NCBI GenBank assembly: GCA_001630475.1
Contig: KV419395.1
Span: 872,753 to 936,752, forward strand
DNA length: 64,000 bases
From: Sistotremastrum niveocremeum HHB9708
Taxonomy: Eukaryota > Basidiomycota > Agaricomycetes > Sistotremastrales > Sistotremastraceae
Direction of reading: 5' to 3'
Shown here one piece after another: positions 1-10,310 of this stretch. The translations under genes and the position numbers were made by a program. How positions within the stretch are numbered: position 1 is the stretch's first letter; the number at the start of each line of letters is the position of its first letter. Below the pieces are notes generated by a model. It ran no database searches and was not told where the DNA came from. It worked only from the letters and a program-made list of their open reading frames with translations.

Positions 1-1049
1 CCGCCTGTAGATAGTCCTGCTAATGACTCGGGCGGTGGGGGACCTCTTTGGGACTAGTGGCATTGCAGATGAGATGATCCGTTTCAACGGATATCCATAT
101 CTTGATAAAGAGGAACACGGCTTTAATATTCCAGGTAGGACCATTATGTGTTCACGCAACCTCGAGCACCGACTGATGTTCAAATCAGTCTCCAGAGTAA
201 TGCGCAAAGAGGTTTATTCTCTTGATGGAACGGGAATGACGGTGCATGCTCTCGGTCAGTATTCATCTGGGACTTGCCTCCGACCCAGTACCGAACTTGC
301 TGTGCAGAACAGAAGATTAGAACCGAACAAGTATCTGGATACCCCATAGTTTCCCGAGGGCCCGGATCTACATTGTTGGGTTACATTGGGCGCAACGAAC
401 TCAATTATGTGCTAGGTAAATCATGAAACCTGACATTATCCCGAATTACTAAGTGCCTGAACGATTTAGACAAAGCCAGGCAGACCCAGGATCTAACACC
501 TGACATGGAGTGCTCTTTCGTAGAGCTACAGGAAGACGTGGAATTCACTCCACACCTGCCGCCTACTAGCGCGAGTCCAGCCATGGGGATTGAGGATCAC
601 GATGCAGTGGAACTGATCGAGACTGTGACGAGTGACAACGTCTTAAAGCTGTGGCCTTGGGTCAACCGAGTGAGCACCATCAATCTACTGTACCATGGAT
701 TTAATTCACTGACCGGGCGACAGGCTCCACTGACGGTTGCCCCTCAGTTGCCACTAGAAATAGTGATGCAGATATTCAAAAGACTGGGGTAAGCCAGGCT
801 TGAGATCCGATTTGTCAATTTCCCTGATCAGGCCCCTGTAGTCCCCGAATCATTCTGGTAGAACAATATGGCAAACTTCAAGGCCTGGTCACTGTAAAGG
901 ATGTTCTTCGCTTTACGACGTTAGAAAATAGTCGTGCCCGTCCTTGGGATGAGCAGGACGTAGGTGGATTAATCGACGAGGCTTGGGTGTGGATTTCCGA
1001 GCAGATGGATCGCAGTATACGTTGGGCTAAGGGTTTATTAAGGAGATAG
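1..1049 (+). CDS. CLC-type voltage-gated chloride channel/antiporter, 3' part (5' end outside window)
   Basis: This is the C-terminal cytosolic part of a CLC family chloride channel or H+/Cl- exchanger (Gef1-like in fungi, acting in endomembranes). The first exon in the window reads GDLFGTSGIADEMIRFNGYP, which matches the conserved stretch just before the CBS pair. Later exons give a first CBS part (GYIGRNELNY) and a second CBS domain: APLTVAPQLPLEIVMQIFKR, then PRIILVEQYGKLQGLVTVKD, ending in a Trp-rich tail (PWDEQDVGG to IRWAKGLLRR) and TAG at 1047-1049. At least five short introns are needed, for example about 147-197, 664-720 and 792-845. The membrane domain lies outside the window. It converges on the PIG-U gene with only 49 bp between stop codons. 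The family call is firm, but transporter versus channel cannot be told from this part. Confidence 0.85.
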
Positions 1050-1098
1050 ATTGATATTATTTTATTACATGGACCGTTAATAATGCCTCTGATAATGC

Positions 1099-2765
1099 TC
1101 ATATTTGTACTAATTCCCATCCATCTGGGCGAGTTCCGAGGCCGACGCGAAGGCCTGCTTGCAGTGCATCAAGGATCGCGAAACCGTTTGCCAACGCAAA
1201 TACCAAAGTCGAGGCGTAGAAAAAGTTCGCGTTCCCTGTTCCCTGTGAAAGCCACAGTTTATGAAACAAAGGTAATAGGAGCGATGAATGCAAGTGAAGC
1301 AATGCAGTGACAATGGGCGTTCGCAAATCTGTATAGGAGGGTTAGTTGGTCTTCACTACCTGGAGACTGAGCCTCACATTGATAGATTTCCGGGAACACT
1401 CCCAATAATGTTAGGAATAATCCGGCATCGGCTAAGGTAGGGTAAGGCTTGAGCAGGCCAACAATGCCTAGAATGATGTATGCAGCAAAAAGGGGGTCAT
1501 GTCTATGGTGCCATAGTGAGCTCGGGTATGCCTCTTTACTCGAAGTAAATTACTGGAATTTAAGACTGAGCGGGACCACGTAGATAGCCATGTGAATCTA
1601 CGGATAAAATCAAGTCCTTTTCTCGAGATTCGGAGAAGTAAACTCACGGAGAAGGCTGCGAGAAAGAAGGGTCGAAAGTGATCAAACATCTCAGTAAAGA
1701 AGTACCACCATAAACCAGGATTAGGCGTCAAGTCGGGAAGCGTAAGACTGTAGATGGGTCAGGAATTTTGGCATGCGGGCGAGGAGTAGGTAACATACAA
1801 TGCGCCCCATGTTTTATATGGCCAATGTACACCTCCAGCAATCGAGCTTGCCGTGATGGAAAGGATGCCGACATAAATGGAATATTCAGCGATGAGGGGA
1901 ATAAGCTTAGACCAGGAATGAAATGCGGTCGGCGTGGCGAGGGATGAATGAGGGCCCCTCAATATGAGCAAAGAAATCGGGAGTGTCAATAAGACGGCCG
2001 GCATTGATAAGTGGGTGAGAAAAGCGAGTGCCAAGAGGGCATACGAGGATTTTCCTGGATCAAATTGAGGGACGTTGCTGACTTGTAGTGATGAAGATAT
2101 ACCTGAACACGCGAATGCGCTGGCAAGGAGGGAGAGTGCATTTTCTATGGACGCCGTGGAACGAGCTAGCGACGCCAATAGCTGGTAGGGATTTAGAAGG
2201 TAACTAAGAATAAAGTCAAAAATGAATAACAAAAAGCCATAATACTGACAATGCCACGAGGACAAAGTTTCGGTTACGGTCTCTGGCTTGGGTCCGAGAA
2301 TGGTATATTTTGGCGAGGCTGACAGCTCCGAGAAGGTCGAACGCGAGCCATATGATTGGTGTTGTCGTGGAAGATAGTGGAAACGCGGTCGAGAAGAGGG
2401 CGAGAAGCAGGGGTGACTGCAGAACATTCACAAGATGTTGGCAACCAAGTCAATCGTGTATGAGGGTTCCAAGCTCACGTGTCTAAACGTTCCTCCAGTA
2501 TATGGGTCTACACCGTTCTGGAACAGAAAGATGCCTTCAAGCACTTGAGTCGCAAATGAGCACAAAAACGATACAATAAGTGAAATCGCAAACATCTTTT
2601 ATAGGACGTGAGCGGCGAGGAGAGCTGTGCGTCGTCTTGGAGGTGCAGGAGGGCAGGATGGTACGCAAGCAAGAGTCTGGCGGCGACGAGTGTACCCAAA
2701 CCCAGTCGTCTCAGGAACATCCCGAGTTTCATGTCCGACCTCCGATCCGACACTGTTGATTTCAT
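1099..2765 (-). CDS. GPI transamidase subunit PIG-U/Gab1 (CDC91)
   Basis: PIG-U is a multi-spanning ER membrane subunit of the GPI transamidase, which attaches GPI anchors to proteins. The N-terminus (MKLGMFLRRLGLGTLVAARL), the loop GIFLFQNGVDPYTGGTFRH and the following SPLLLALFS are typical of the family. Central exons contain several hydrophobic helices and NPGLWWYFFTEMFDHFRPFF. Later exons carry GLLKPYPTLADAGLFLTLLG and a C-terminus with SGNANFFYASTLVFALANG. Introns are short; the first (donor after SYKR) restores the family frame. Two in-frame ATGs are possible, 2765 and 2732; the second (MKLGMFL) gives the more family-like N-terminus. Its 5' end faces the first DUF6699 gene across a roughly 400-bp divergent promoter. 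Confidence 0.85.
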
Positions 2766-3164
2766 CTCAATGTCTTCCTTTCTTTGCCCTGGTCCTCAGA
2801 TGCATATGTCTTTCTAATCCCTCGCCTAGCGATAGTAAATCGATTGAAACACTTATGTGGCTATATCATCCCATCTGGGCCAGATTGACACCCGATTCTC
2901 GGTCACAAGTAGCATGCACTTCAGGCGGTGAGGCGAGGAGGCTGGGTGGAGGGTGCATGTTCCTGCTTTCGCGTAATATTATTCCAAAAAAACCCTCCAT
3001 CTTAACGTCCAAGTCTGGGTGGATCTCCAGCTTCGTGTTCGAGGCATGTATCAGGCCCTTATCCGCCTGTCTGCTTTAAATGGTGGACCACAGCGGCCTA
3101 CAGCCTACAGTCGCCCCAGTGCCTCTCACAATCATCTCTCAGTCAATTTGATCTATATAAAGTC
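2766..3164. promoter_or_regulatory. Divergent promoter region between PIG-U and DUF6699 gene A
   Basis: About 400 bp lie between the two outward-facing starts, and I see no gene in it. A TTTAAAT element lies near 3073-3080. A second TATA-like element, TATATAAAG (3154-3162), sits only 2 bp before the chosen ATG of gene A, too close to serve as its TATA box unless the true start is further downstream. Open frames here are antisense shadows of the PIG-U first exon. Confidence 0.4.
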
Positions 3165-3940
3165 ATGCTTAACTTTCTGCATCGCGATCCTCCTCGCTAC
3201 CAAAACTCTAGGCAGTATCCTAACACCGTTCCCTATGCTGGGCTACCATACGGCGGCGGCGTGCAGCCCTATTACGACCGTCCGGCTCCTTCTCAGCAAT
3301 ACGATCCACGCCGACGGTCTTGGCCTGATGGTATTCCAGGCAGCTCTTACGGTGGCATCGATCCATCCTGTACGCACTCCATTGTTTCTGTTCACTGACG
3401 AGGCATTCACCTTTGGCTCTGCTCGGTCTAGATGGCTACGGCCATTTCCCCCAAATCCACGAGCTCCTAGCGGCCAATACTTCTACCCTGTTAGTTGACA
3501 TGCGTACCCCAGTCCACGACCAGTTACGCTCCTCCGCCAACGCTATGCACTTCGAGCACTACGCCATGCCAGCCACCCAGTCTAGTGCAACCACCGTCCG
3601 CATTGTGTCCAAGGAGTTCCCATGGAGCTTCGACATCAAAAGCGGGTCCGGGGGTCCTGTGACCGTCTCCGATCTCCTGCAGGGGATATATATCGGACTG
3701 CAAGGTCGCCTCACCGACACCGAGTGGGCTGGTGCTGACGAAGTGCGCAAACGAGCCATTGAGCGTGCCAATGCAAGCAGGCGGGGTATGCCCGTAGTCG
3801 ACCGTGCTAAGCGTGTCGACTGGCTAGGGCACAGAATATTCTTCGCTGGTCTCGTTCACGATGAAGCTTTCGCGAGTCGCAGTCTTGCCCCCGGCAGGCA
3901 CCCAGTTCCGGAAACTTGGGTCGTTCGCTTCAGAGGTTGA
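3165..3940 (+). CDS. DUF6699 domain protein, paralog A
   Basis: This is a protein of about 237 aa with an N-terminal Pro/Tyr/Gly-rich low-complexity region and a C-terminal DUF6699 domain, a fungal family of unknown function. Exon 1 is 3165-3369, the intron 3370-3431 and exon 2 3432-3940; the splice restores SYGYGHFPQIHELL. Family landmarks are STLLVDMRTP, TVRIVSKEFPW, VTVSDLLQGIY, LTDTEWAGADE and KRVDWLGHRIFFAGL, then a C-terminal PGR..PETWVVRF. Three more copies of the same domain lie at 8.8-12.6 kb on the other strand. Unlike them, this copy has no intron after FPW or after the AGL motif. The chosen ATG is only 2 bp past a TATATAAAG sequence, so a downstream start is possible. I infer no biochemical function. 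Confidence 0.75.
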
Positions 3941-4439
3941 GATAGTAATCACCTCGTTCCCGCCAAAAACTGCCGTGATGGATTCATGCAGTTCTCTTCG
4001 GGTATCATTTACACGACACTGGCTGTCATTTTTATTCATTGTCGCACTTTGGTTGCTATTCGCCATGTATACGGTTTGTCGCATGTAGTCGTGAAGTAAC
4101 CTTAATATTTCTTCTCCATAACTGTAGTAATAGAAACAAGTCTTGTTGATCTCAGCTTGAGTTTGTTAAATATTCGGATCTCCAGAAATCTCGATTATTG
4201 GTACCAACGTCATAGCACATTGTCGAGGCTCAATGATTCCCTGCTTCGCTTCATTGAGTAAGGCAAGATAAGCGGAGCTTCCGAAGGAAGATACTTCAAT
4301 CAGACCACTGAGAGAACGAGAATGGGCGGAGATATTCTCGAATGACTAACCCTTCTAGGTCCTGTCAAATTGGGAATCAGAATTCATACTGTGAGAGCGA
4401 TGTAGAATCTGGACCACGAAGCTTCACGACCTAGACAAT

Positions 4440-5280
4440 TCATAGTCGTCCGCTTTCGTCTCTGACGTAGGGGATCAAATGCATACGATCTGGAACGGAG
4501 TCATCAGTGACGATTGTCGGGTACTGAACCAAACAAGAATAGGGCTCACCATATCGCTCGATTGTGCTACCTTCGACGCAGCAGGGCAGTCAAGGCGTAG
4601 TAATCTGACCTATCACTCTGATGCATTTATCAAATGAACTTTTCCGAGAATGGATTCGTCTGAGAGCATGCAGTACAGAAGTTGAGAGGCTTGATAAACC
4701 CAACCCTTGGACATGCTTATGGTTAGATCCTGTAGATGAACGGCATTCTCTTCTATTTCGTTGCATGACACGTGCCGGTCCAGTCCGATAGACGTCCAGA
4801 AGAGATTGAGTGACAAAGAGACATATTTCAAAGAGCCTTTTGGTGCCTAGATGAATCAAGCCCAAGATACGCACACGCACCAGGTGCTAACATTTATTTT
4901 GTGTTCTTCATGTGGTCTGGCACACCAGCTCGATGCTCGGTATGGTACCCTTCGCTGATGTCCTTTCAAGCGATAGCGAGGTATATGCAAAACCAGAGTG
5001 TACCAAATTATCTCCTGAGCGAACCTCAAGGGTCACACCGAATGAACGGCGGAGCAACGCACGATGTCCTCGATCGAGCCACGTTTCGGAACCGCCTGCG
5101 CTGACAGCCTTGATCGTGAGCAGTTTGATTCTTCTGAGAGATGCCCAAGTATCTTCTATTACCTACTGTACGGCTCTGATGAGAGATCGATCGATTTCAA
5201 AGCAGGAATGCGTTTGGATGTGTACAGTACGCCACCGAGGAACATTCGAGAGATGCAACGCAAGGGTTGGCAAGCACAGG
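4440..5280 (-). other. Unassigned coding-like stretch (possible F-box/LRR-like gene or decayed gene)
   Basis: Between DUF6699-A and the LYAR gene the minus strand holds several protein-like blocks that could be joined by short introns. They include LPTLALHLSNVPRWRTVHIQ (about 5270-5210), SLRRIKLLTIKAVSAGGSET (about 5143-5085), GVTLEVRSGDNLVHSGFAYT (about 5040-4980), SLKYVSLSLNLFWTSIGLDR (about 4833-4773) and YPTIVTDDSVPDRMHLIPYV followed by RDESGRL and a TGA at 4440-4442. A plausible intron runs from a GTGTGC near 4928 to an acceptor at about 4844. I could not build one clean model: in-frame stops near 5165 and 4612 need extra introns or mean decay, and no start is clear. The amphipathic Leu/Trp pattern resembles LRR parts of Agaricomycete F-box proteins, but this is weak. 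The rest of 3941-5626 shows nothing I can name. Confidence 0.3.
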
Positions 5281-5626
5281 CTGGGGCTGGAGAAAAGTTA
5301 CTCTTCATGACAATTTAACATTGTCGGCAGAGAGGAGACAGTTGCCGAACATCATCAGGGCTGGTACAAGCATAATCAGACTGAGCGAAGGGCTGAAAGA
5401 GTTCAAAATTGGCGGGCAAAACAAAACCCCCGGGTGGCTCTACCTAATATATACAGCGAATCAGGTCTACACACAAGGAAAAAGGATGAATTGGGAGTGT
5501 GACCAAGTTCCAAGCGTCTTCGTCAAAATTGGAGAACGGATTCAGCTGCCGGGCAAGAACAGGTCGGCCGGCAAATACCGATTTTTTTCTGTCTCTCAAG
5601 TTGCAAGGTGCATTCCGCGAAAAATC

Positions 5627-6861
5627 ATGGTTTCTTTTCAGTGAGTGCCTCATTTGACCTCTTTATTCTCTATCTCACCGTGACCAGATGTGATGGTATG
5701 TGTGGCCTCCCTGGAATCTTAGCAACCTTGACCTTGGACATTTGCAGCATGCTCGGACGTCGTTAAAAAGCCGAAGTTAGACAAACACTACTCCTCATGC
5801 TGTGTGTATCCTCCAGTCGTCCGAACACTCCAGTTACTCAGCTATTCTCAGACGCTACGTTCACTTGCATCGATTGCTCAACGACCTTCCCTGGACCTGC
5901 TCAATACAAGGCCCATACGTCTTGCATTTCTGAAGCTGAAAAATATCAGAAGTCGGTATACAAGGGTCCTCGTTCAAATGTGAGTTCTAGTTTTCTCCCA
6001 ATGATGCTACTCTTCTAAGCTTTATGTCTAGAATAACAACGGTCGGTTTGGAGGAGCACAACCTGCTTTCCAAGGTGGGGCCTACTTCAGAGGAAGACCA
6101 ATGGCCAGTGGTGCTAACGACATCCCTTTGGGGATCCCCCGACGCATCTCTCCAGTCGAAACCCCGAAGGAATCATCGAATCCGCCCCCTCCGGTGCCAT
6201 CAACTACAGCGCAGTCCCAGAGCGAGAAAACAGAAACAGAGAAGGCGAAGAAGAACAAAAAGAGAAAGAGAGATGACGCGGCGGTGACAGAACCTAGTGT
6301 TGCAGAGCCCACCGAGTCCTTGCCTGCTGAGGTCAATAATCAAACGGACGGCAGAAAGAAGAAAAAGAAGAAAACGGCCGAGAATCCTGACGTATGTCTA
6401 TCTTCTTCTATCCAAATAACTAAATGTAACGTTGGCACAAGGCGTCGCAAGATATCGCGGTAGAACAGGCACAAGGATCCACCCTGAAGAAAAAGGAGAA
6501 GAAAAAAGAGAAGAAAGAGAAAAACATTGAGGAACCTGAGAGTTCGTCTGTTCAGCCGTCTGAGAACCAGAGGGAGAACGAAGGTTCAGAGCTGAAGAAA
6601 AAGAAAAAGAAAAAACAGGTAAGTTTGCCTATACCTCCCTATTCGCTGCTCATGCTTCGCATTCAGAAATCGACCGATGCAGCTGATGCGCCAACTGCCC
6701 CATCCGAATCAGAAAATGTTTCTACGAAAACCAAAGACCCAGTCACTCCGAATCCGGATCATGATAATGTTGTCACAAACGATGGTCTCAAGGAGAAGAA
6801 GGATAAAAAACAAAAGAAGTCGAAGAAAAAGAAGGATGGAGTTGAGGTGTCTGGTGCCTGA
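5627..6861 (+). CDS. LYAR-type C2HC zinc-finger nucleolar protein
   Basis: Members of this family (human LYAR) are nucleolar proteins linked to ribosome biogenesis and growth. The N-terminus is built from very small exons: 5627-5640 (14 nt), 5688-5695 (8 nt), 5748-5801 and 5852 onwards. Together they read MVSFQCDACSDVVKKPKLDK, then HYSSCY, then TFTCIDCSTTF and a second His/Cys pair, the LYAR zinc-finger pattern. Later exons hold a Pro/Ser linker (IPLGIPRRISPVETPKESS) and a long Lys/Glu-rich tail with repeated KKKKKK blocks, typical of nucleolar targeting. Donors near 6390 and 6616 separate the tail exons. The stop follows DGVEVSGA at 6859-6861. It converges on ATG3, whose stop is 182 bp away. 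The call rests on the Cys/His spacing and the basic tail. Confidence 0.85.
5688..5695 (+). other. 8-nt microexon of the LYAR-type gene
   Basis: The sequence ATGTGATG is flanked by accag on the left and gtatgt on the right. It completes the codon Q5, adds Cys and Asp, and gives the first base of Ala. The first zinc-ligand cysteine is therefore encoded in this microexon. The frame fits both neighbouring exons. Confidence 0.7.
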
Positions 6862-7042
6862 TGCACTCGTGGACTCGCGCTTTCGTAGGCATCGGTATAT
6901 CGTGGCATGAAATTTGCTTTGCTTATCTTTGTTCCTTTCTCGCTTTCCGTTATCTTCACTTTGGAGGGTTTTTTGTATATTCACTATAATTCAGCGCAAT
7001 CACTTGGTGTATATTATATCTCGAGAAGCAGCCTAGGGAAAT

Positions 7043-8578
7043 CTAAAATGCTGTGGTAGAGTCCACTTCAATGGTGGGCACAATGCTGGCAATGAACTTC
7101 AAGAAGACAACGAGATAAAAGTCCACCCGCATTCCTTCAACTTCCTCACCTTCTACCTCTCCGCTCTTCTTCTCTTCACCCGTATTCCTTCGGAATAACC
7201 ATCTGCGCTTATTTCCGTTGTCTTTGGTTGCAGGGAGTCGCTGTTGTTCTATAACGGTCGTGTTCATGCGCTCAATGACTTTCTTCATTACGCTGGCATG
7301 TTTACAAGGGTGAACAGACGCGGCTTGGAGGGAGGCGGAATGAGGGAATGCCTCGATCGTCACAGTCTTGAGAGCATGGTCTGCACTGACGTCTTCAAAT
7401 ATCTGACTTGAGGTCAGAGGTGTTCGGTTCTGCAGATTCGGTGGTCAGCTAGCGGAGAGGGGCGTTCTGAAAAGCACGAACTTCGTCATAACCCAGAAGC
7501 CAGATTCTTGGCGTCTGATAGAACTTGTCGTATGTTATCATTACATCGTACGTTCGAACCTGAAGTAGGTTCGCTTTTGATGGTTCATCCTCGGTCCTGC
7601 TATTTGTCAAGTCTTGCCATACCGAAGTGAAGAGGGAACTTACGTAGCTGCGCCGGCTCCAACTGGTGTCGGATTAGCGGTAGCATCATCATCCGCATCC
7701 AATCCTTCTTCCTCCATGTCAGGAATCTCATCAAGATCGGGTATAGTGCCAATCGCTGGTGTGGCGTCCTTCGAACCAAGTGACAATGACGATAATTCTC
7801 TAGTAGGCAACGAAGGAGAGCCATTGTCTTCCGGCCCGTCTAAGTCAGGGATCTCCTGAATGGATGTCGGGTTTGCAGATGGATCTGTTACAACTGTGGC
7901 CATAGCATTAGCCAAGAGACATTGATAGGTCAAAAAGCGTGCCGACGTACCCCTTCCAGCATGTGTTTGAACCCACTCCTCTCCCTGTTCGTCGTTCGAT
8001 TCATCGACTGCGAAAGACAATAGCTTCTCCGCATCTTCGTCGGCGTCGGTATATGCCAGTGACGTGGCCCTGCGGAGGCAGGGAACTAAACATCGCCTCA
8101 GATCACCCAGCAGATAGCGAAGTGGCATGAATAAGTACCTCCTCGTGTTACCAGATATTGCTTATCGGGCGGCAAATAATCCTTCGCCTTCGAGGCGTCA
8201 CCCTTCTCCCTAACAGAATGGCATAAATACGTGAATCATATAGAGATTGTAATTGCAATTCTGACCATGACCACACGGGGAATTTATACCCCAGAAAGTC
8301 GCCTGCAACGACGAACTCCTCTGTACACGAAATCAGCATCCGCCCGAGATCGGTAATGGAGAGAGCTAATCATACCAGGAGTTATTCTTCCATGCTCTTT
8401 GAACTTGCTTTCTCTAAGAACCTAATATGGTTGCGTATCAGGCTTTGAATGATGCGCGCTTCGGACTGATCGTACAGGGGCAAGATAATCGCGGACTGCC
8501 CAATATTGTTGCTGCAAGTCATTAAGATAAGTTGATGAGCACGAGTTAATACTGGAGACTGACTTGGATGGCGTGCAT
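7043..8578 (-). CDS. ATG3: Autophagy E2-like conjugating enzyme Atg3
   Basis: Atg3 transfers Atg8 to phosphatidylethanolamine on autophagic membranes. The N-terminus is MHAIQ, an intron, then [20 protein letters not shown] and [20 protein letters not shown], with introns between short exons. The middle exon reads [12 protein letters not shown] and has a flexible acidic region ([23 protein letters not shown]). The C-terminal exons hold the catalytic [11 protein letters not shown] motif, whose Cys forms the Atg8 thioester, and end in [20 protein letters not shown]. The start is ATG at 8578 and the stop is TAG at 7043-7045. At least five introns are present. Length and domain order are normal for the family. 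Its 5' end lies 265 bp from the stop of DUF6699-B. Confidence 0.93.
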
Positions 8579-8843
8579 ATTAATGTCGTGGCTGCGGTAC
8601 AAGTGGGCACTCTAGGTCGAGGGGTTATTCGCAAGTGCGAGGGCAATGCGGTCACATGACAAACTAAGCTTATTTGGCTCGATCACTAGGCCGACACTAA
8701 ATTTGCTTCCTCCTTTGCATTCACATCATACACTGCGACGGGATCCAGTAGAATTTGATTTGACAAGTGTAAGAATTCCATATATGTACAACATTATCGA
8801 TATCATTATCGGAGGCAAAGAACACAACATCATGCGCGCATTA

Positions 8844-9807
8844 CTAGTAAGGAGTTGGCGATAATTCGAGGATGAAATTCTCCGCGATGCTTGGTCTTCC
8901 AGGTGGAAGTGGGATCTTCCCGCCCTTGGTGTTAGATTCCGTGACCTTTGTGTTGATTCAGCCATCGTAGTGAGACGTATAATAATAACAGGCACTGACT
9001 CTGTGAAGTCCCGCAAACATGGTGTTCTTCCCTAGCCAATCGATTCGCTTCAGGTGTGTTACATGCTCGTCGTTTCGACGCGCCTCGTAAGCTTTCCGCA
9101 AAACACTTTTCTGTTTCTCGTCGGCAAACACCCATTCAGAGTCCGAAAGAGGACTCTGCAAATGTTGATGAAGCATGTTCAAAACATCATTCGTGGTAAC
9201 AGTGCCAGCATCTTGTCGAGAAATATCGAATACCTGCATGGGCGAGATCAGCATCATGCGCGGCATAAATCAGGGGAAAAAATCATACCCAAGGAAATTC
9301 CGGGCTGACAATGCGAATCATAGTCGCATTGGAAGCAGTTGCTGGACCAGTTCTACGACGTTCTGAGTCTGGCGGAGCACAGTAAAGATCGAACTCCAGA
9401 TCGGAACCGGGCATCAACCTGGGATTCAACCCAGAGACATCCATCCCCCGAGGATCCATGTGACGCGGGTCAGACTCCCGAGCTATAATATAAGAAGTGA
9501 GAAATTATTCGTCTTGATCCATTCAAGCATACGTACGTGCGAGTTGATCATCAGAGCGCCGTCTTAAGCGGTCTGGGCTGGGCAAAGGACTTCGGGTCCT
9601 GTCTCTGACTCTGTTACTGCTGTAGCTTCCGTGGCTGATGAACGAGGGACGTGGAGATGTGAAGCCATGCCTGCCACTTTGTTGAACGGGAGGATAGCCA
9701 GTATAAGGGTCTATGTAAGGCGTGCCATATGCCATGAAGCCTTGCGATTGGATAGGATATGAATATCCGCGGGAGTGAGACGGTCGGTGAAAGCCTGGGT
9801 CGTACAT
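8844..9807 (-). CDS. DUF6699 domain protein, paralog B
   Basis: This is the second DUF6699 copy. Exon 1 (from ATG 9807) encodes a Ser/Tyr/Pro-rich, basic low-complexity head (MYDPGFHRPSHSRGYSYP and on to SPDRLRRRSDDQL). Exon 2 adds a linker (SDPRHMDPRGMDVSGLNPR) and the domain start LEFDLYCAPPDSERRR, MIRIVSPEFPW. Exon 3 carries VFDISRQDAG, TNDVLNMLHQHL, LSDSEWVFADE and KRIDWLGKNTMFAGLHR. A last exon of about 34 codons has IPLPPGRPSIAENFILEL and ends with TAG at 8844-8846. Introns after FPW and after GLHR are phase 0 and fall at the same places as in paralogs C and D. A TATATAA element lies about 50 bp upstream of the ATG. The function is unknown. Confidence 0.75.
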
Positions 9808-10310
9808 TGTGATGTCTCGCAATGTCTTTGATGTCTGCCTAGTGTGCAGTCTTATATACAACAATTGCCAGGATATTTCGAGCCGTCCGGAGAGTAAACC
9901 CAAGCTAGAGTCCCTGCATCAGGCAAGCCATGAGGACTAGTGGAATCTCATAAGAAATAACGAGGTTGAGGCGGCATTGGATGATGCGGACGTTGGAAGA
10001 GTTGCGTTGTGGTTACTGAACTTTTGTGTTACTACTTGATATGGTTGTGTCAGCAATATGACAGGATAGTGCTCGCACTGGTGGATGCATCGCGCTGTGA
10101 CTTTCGGCTCTCCGCGGAACCAATTGCTTAGCGCTTAGCAGTTGCCGAACGTGCCGAGTGCCGTGCCTGGCTCGATTGATGAGATCGATGAGAAGCACCG
10201 AATTGCAATATTATATTTCAAGCTCTTTGGAATAGCACATGCATTGTTCAACTACATCCAAGAATAACGTTCCAGTTCCAACTTTATGTAATTGCCTATT
10301 CGAGAAGCAG
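9808..10310. other. Intergenic region between DUF6699-B and DUF6699-C
   Basis: This stretch of about 500 bp lies between the start of paralog B and the stop of paralog C. I see a TATA-like TATATAAG on the minus strand near 9850 that fits the B promoter. No other gene, repeat or relic copy is visible. Confidence 0.4.

Noticed and set aside
2627-3079. 150-codon + strand ORF overlapping the PIG-U 5' end
   Set aside because: Antisense to a clearly conserved PIG-U exon and without protein-like features of its own.
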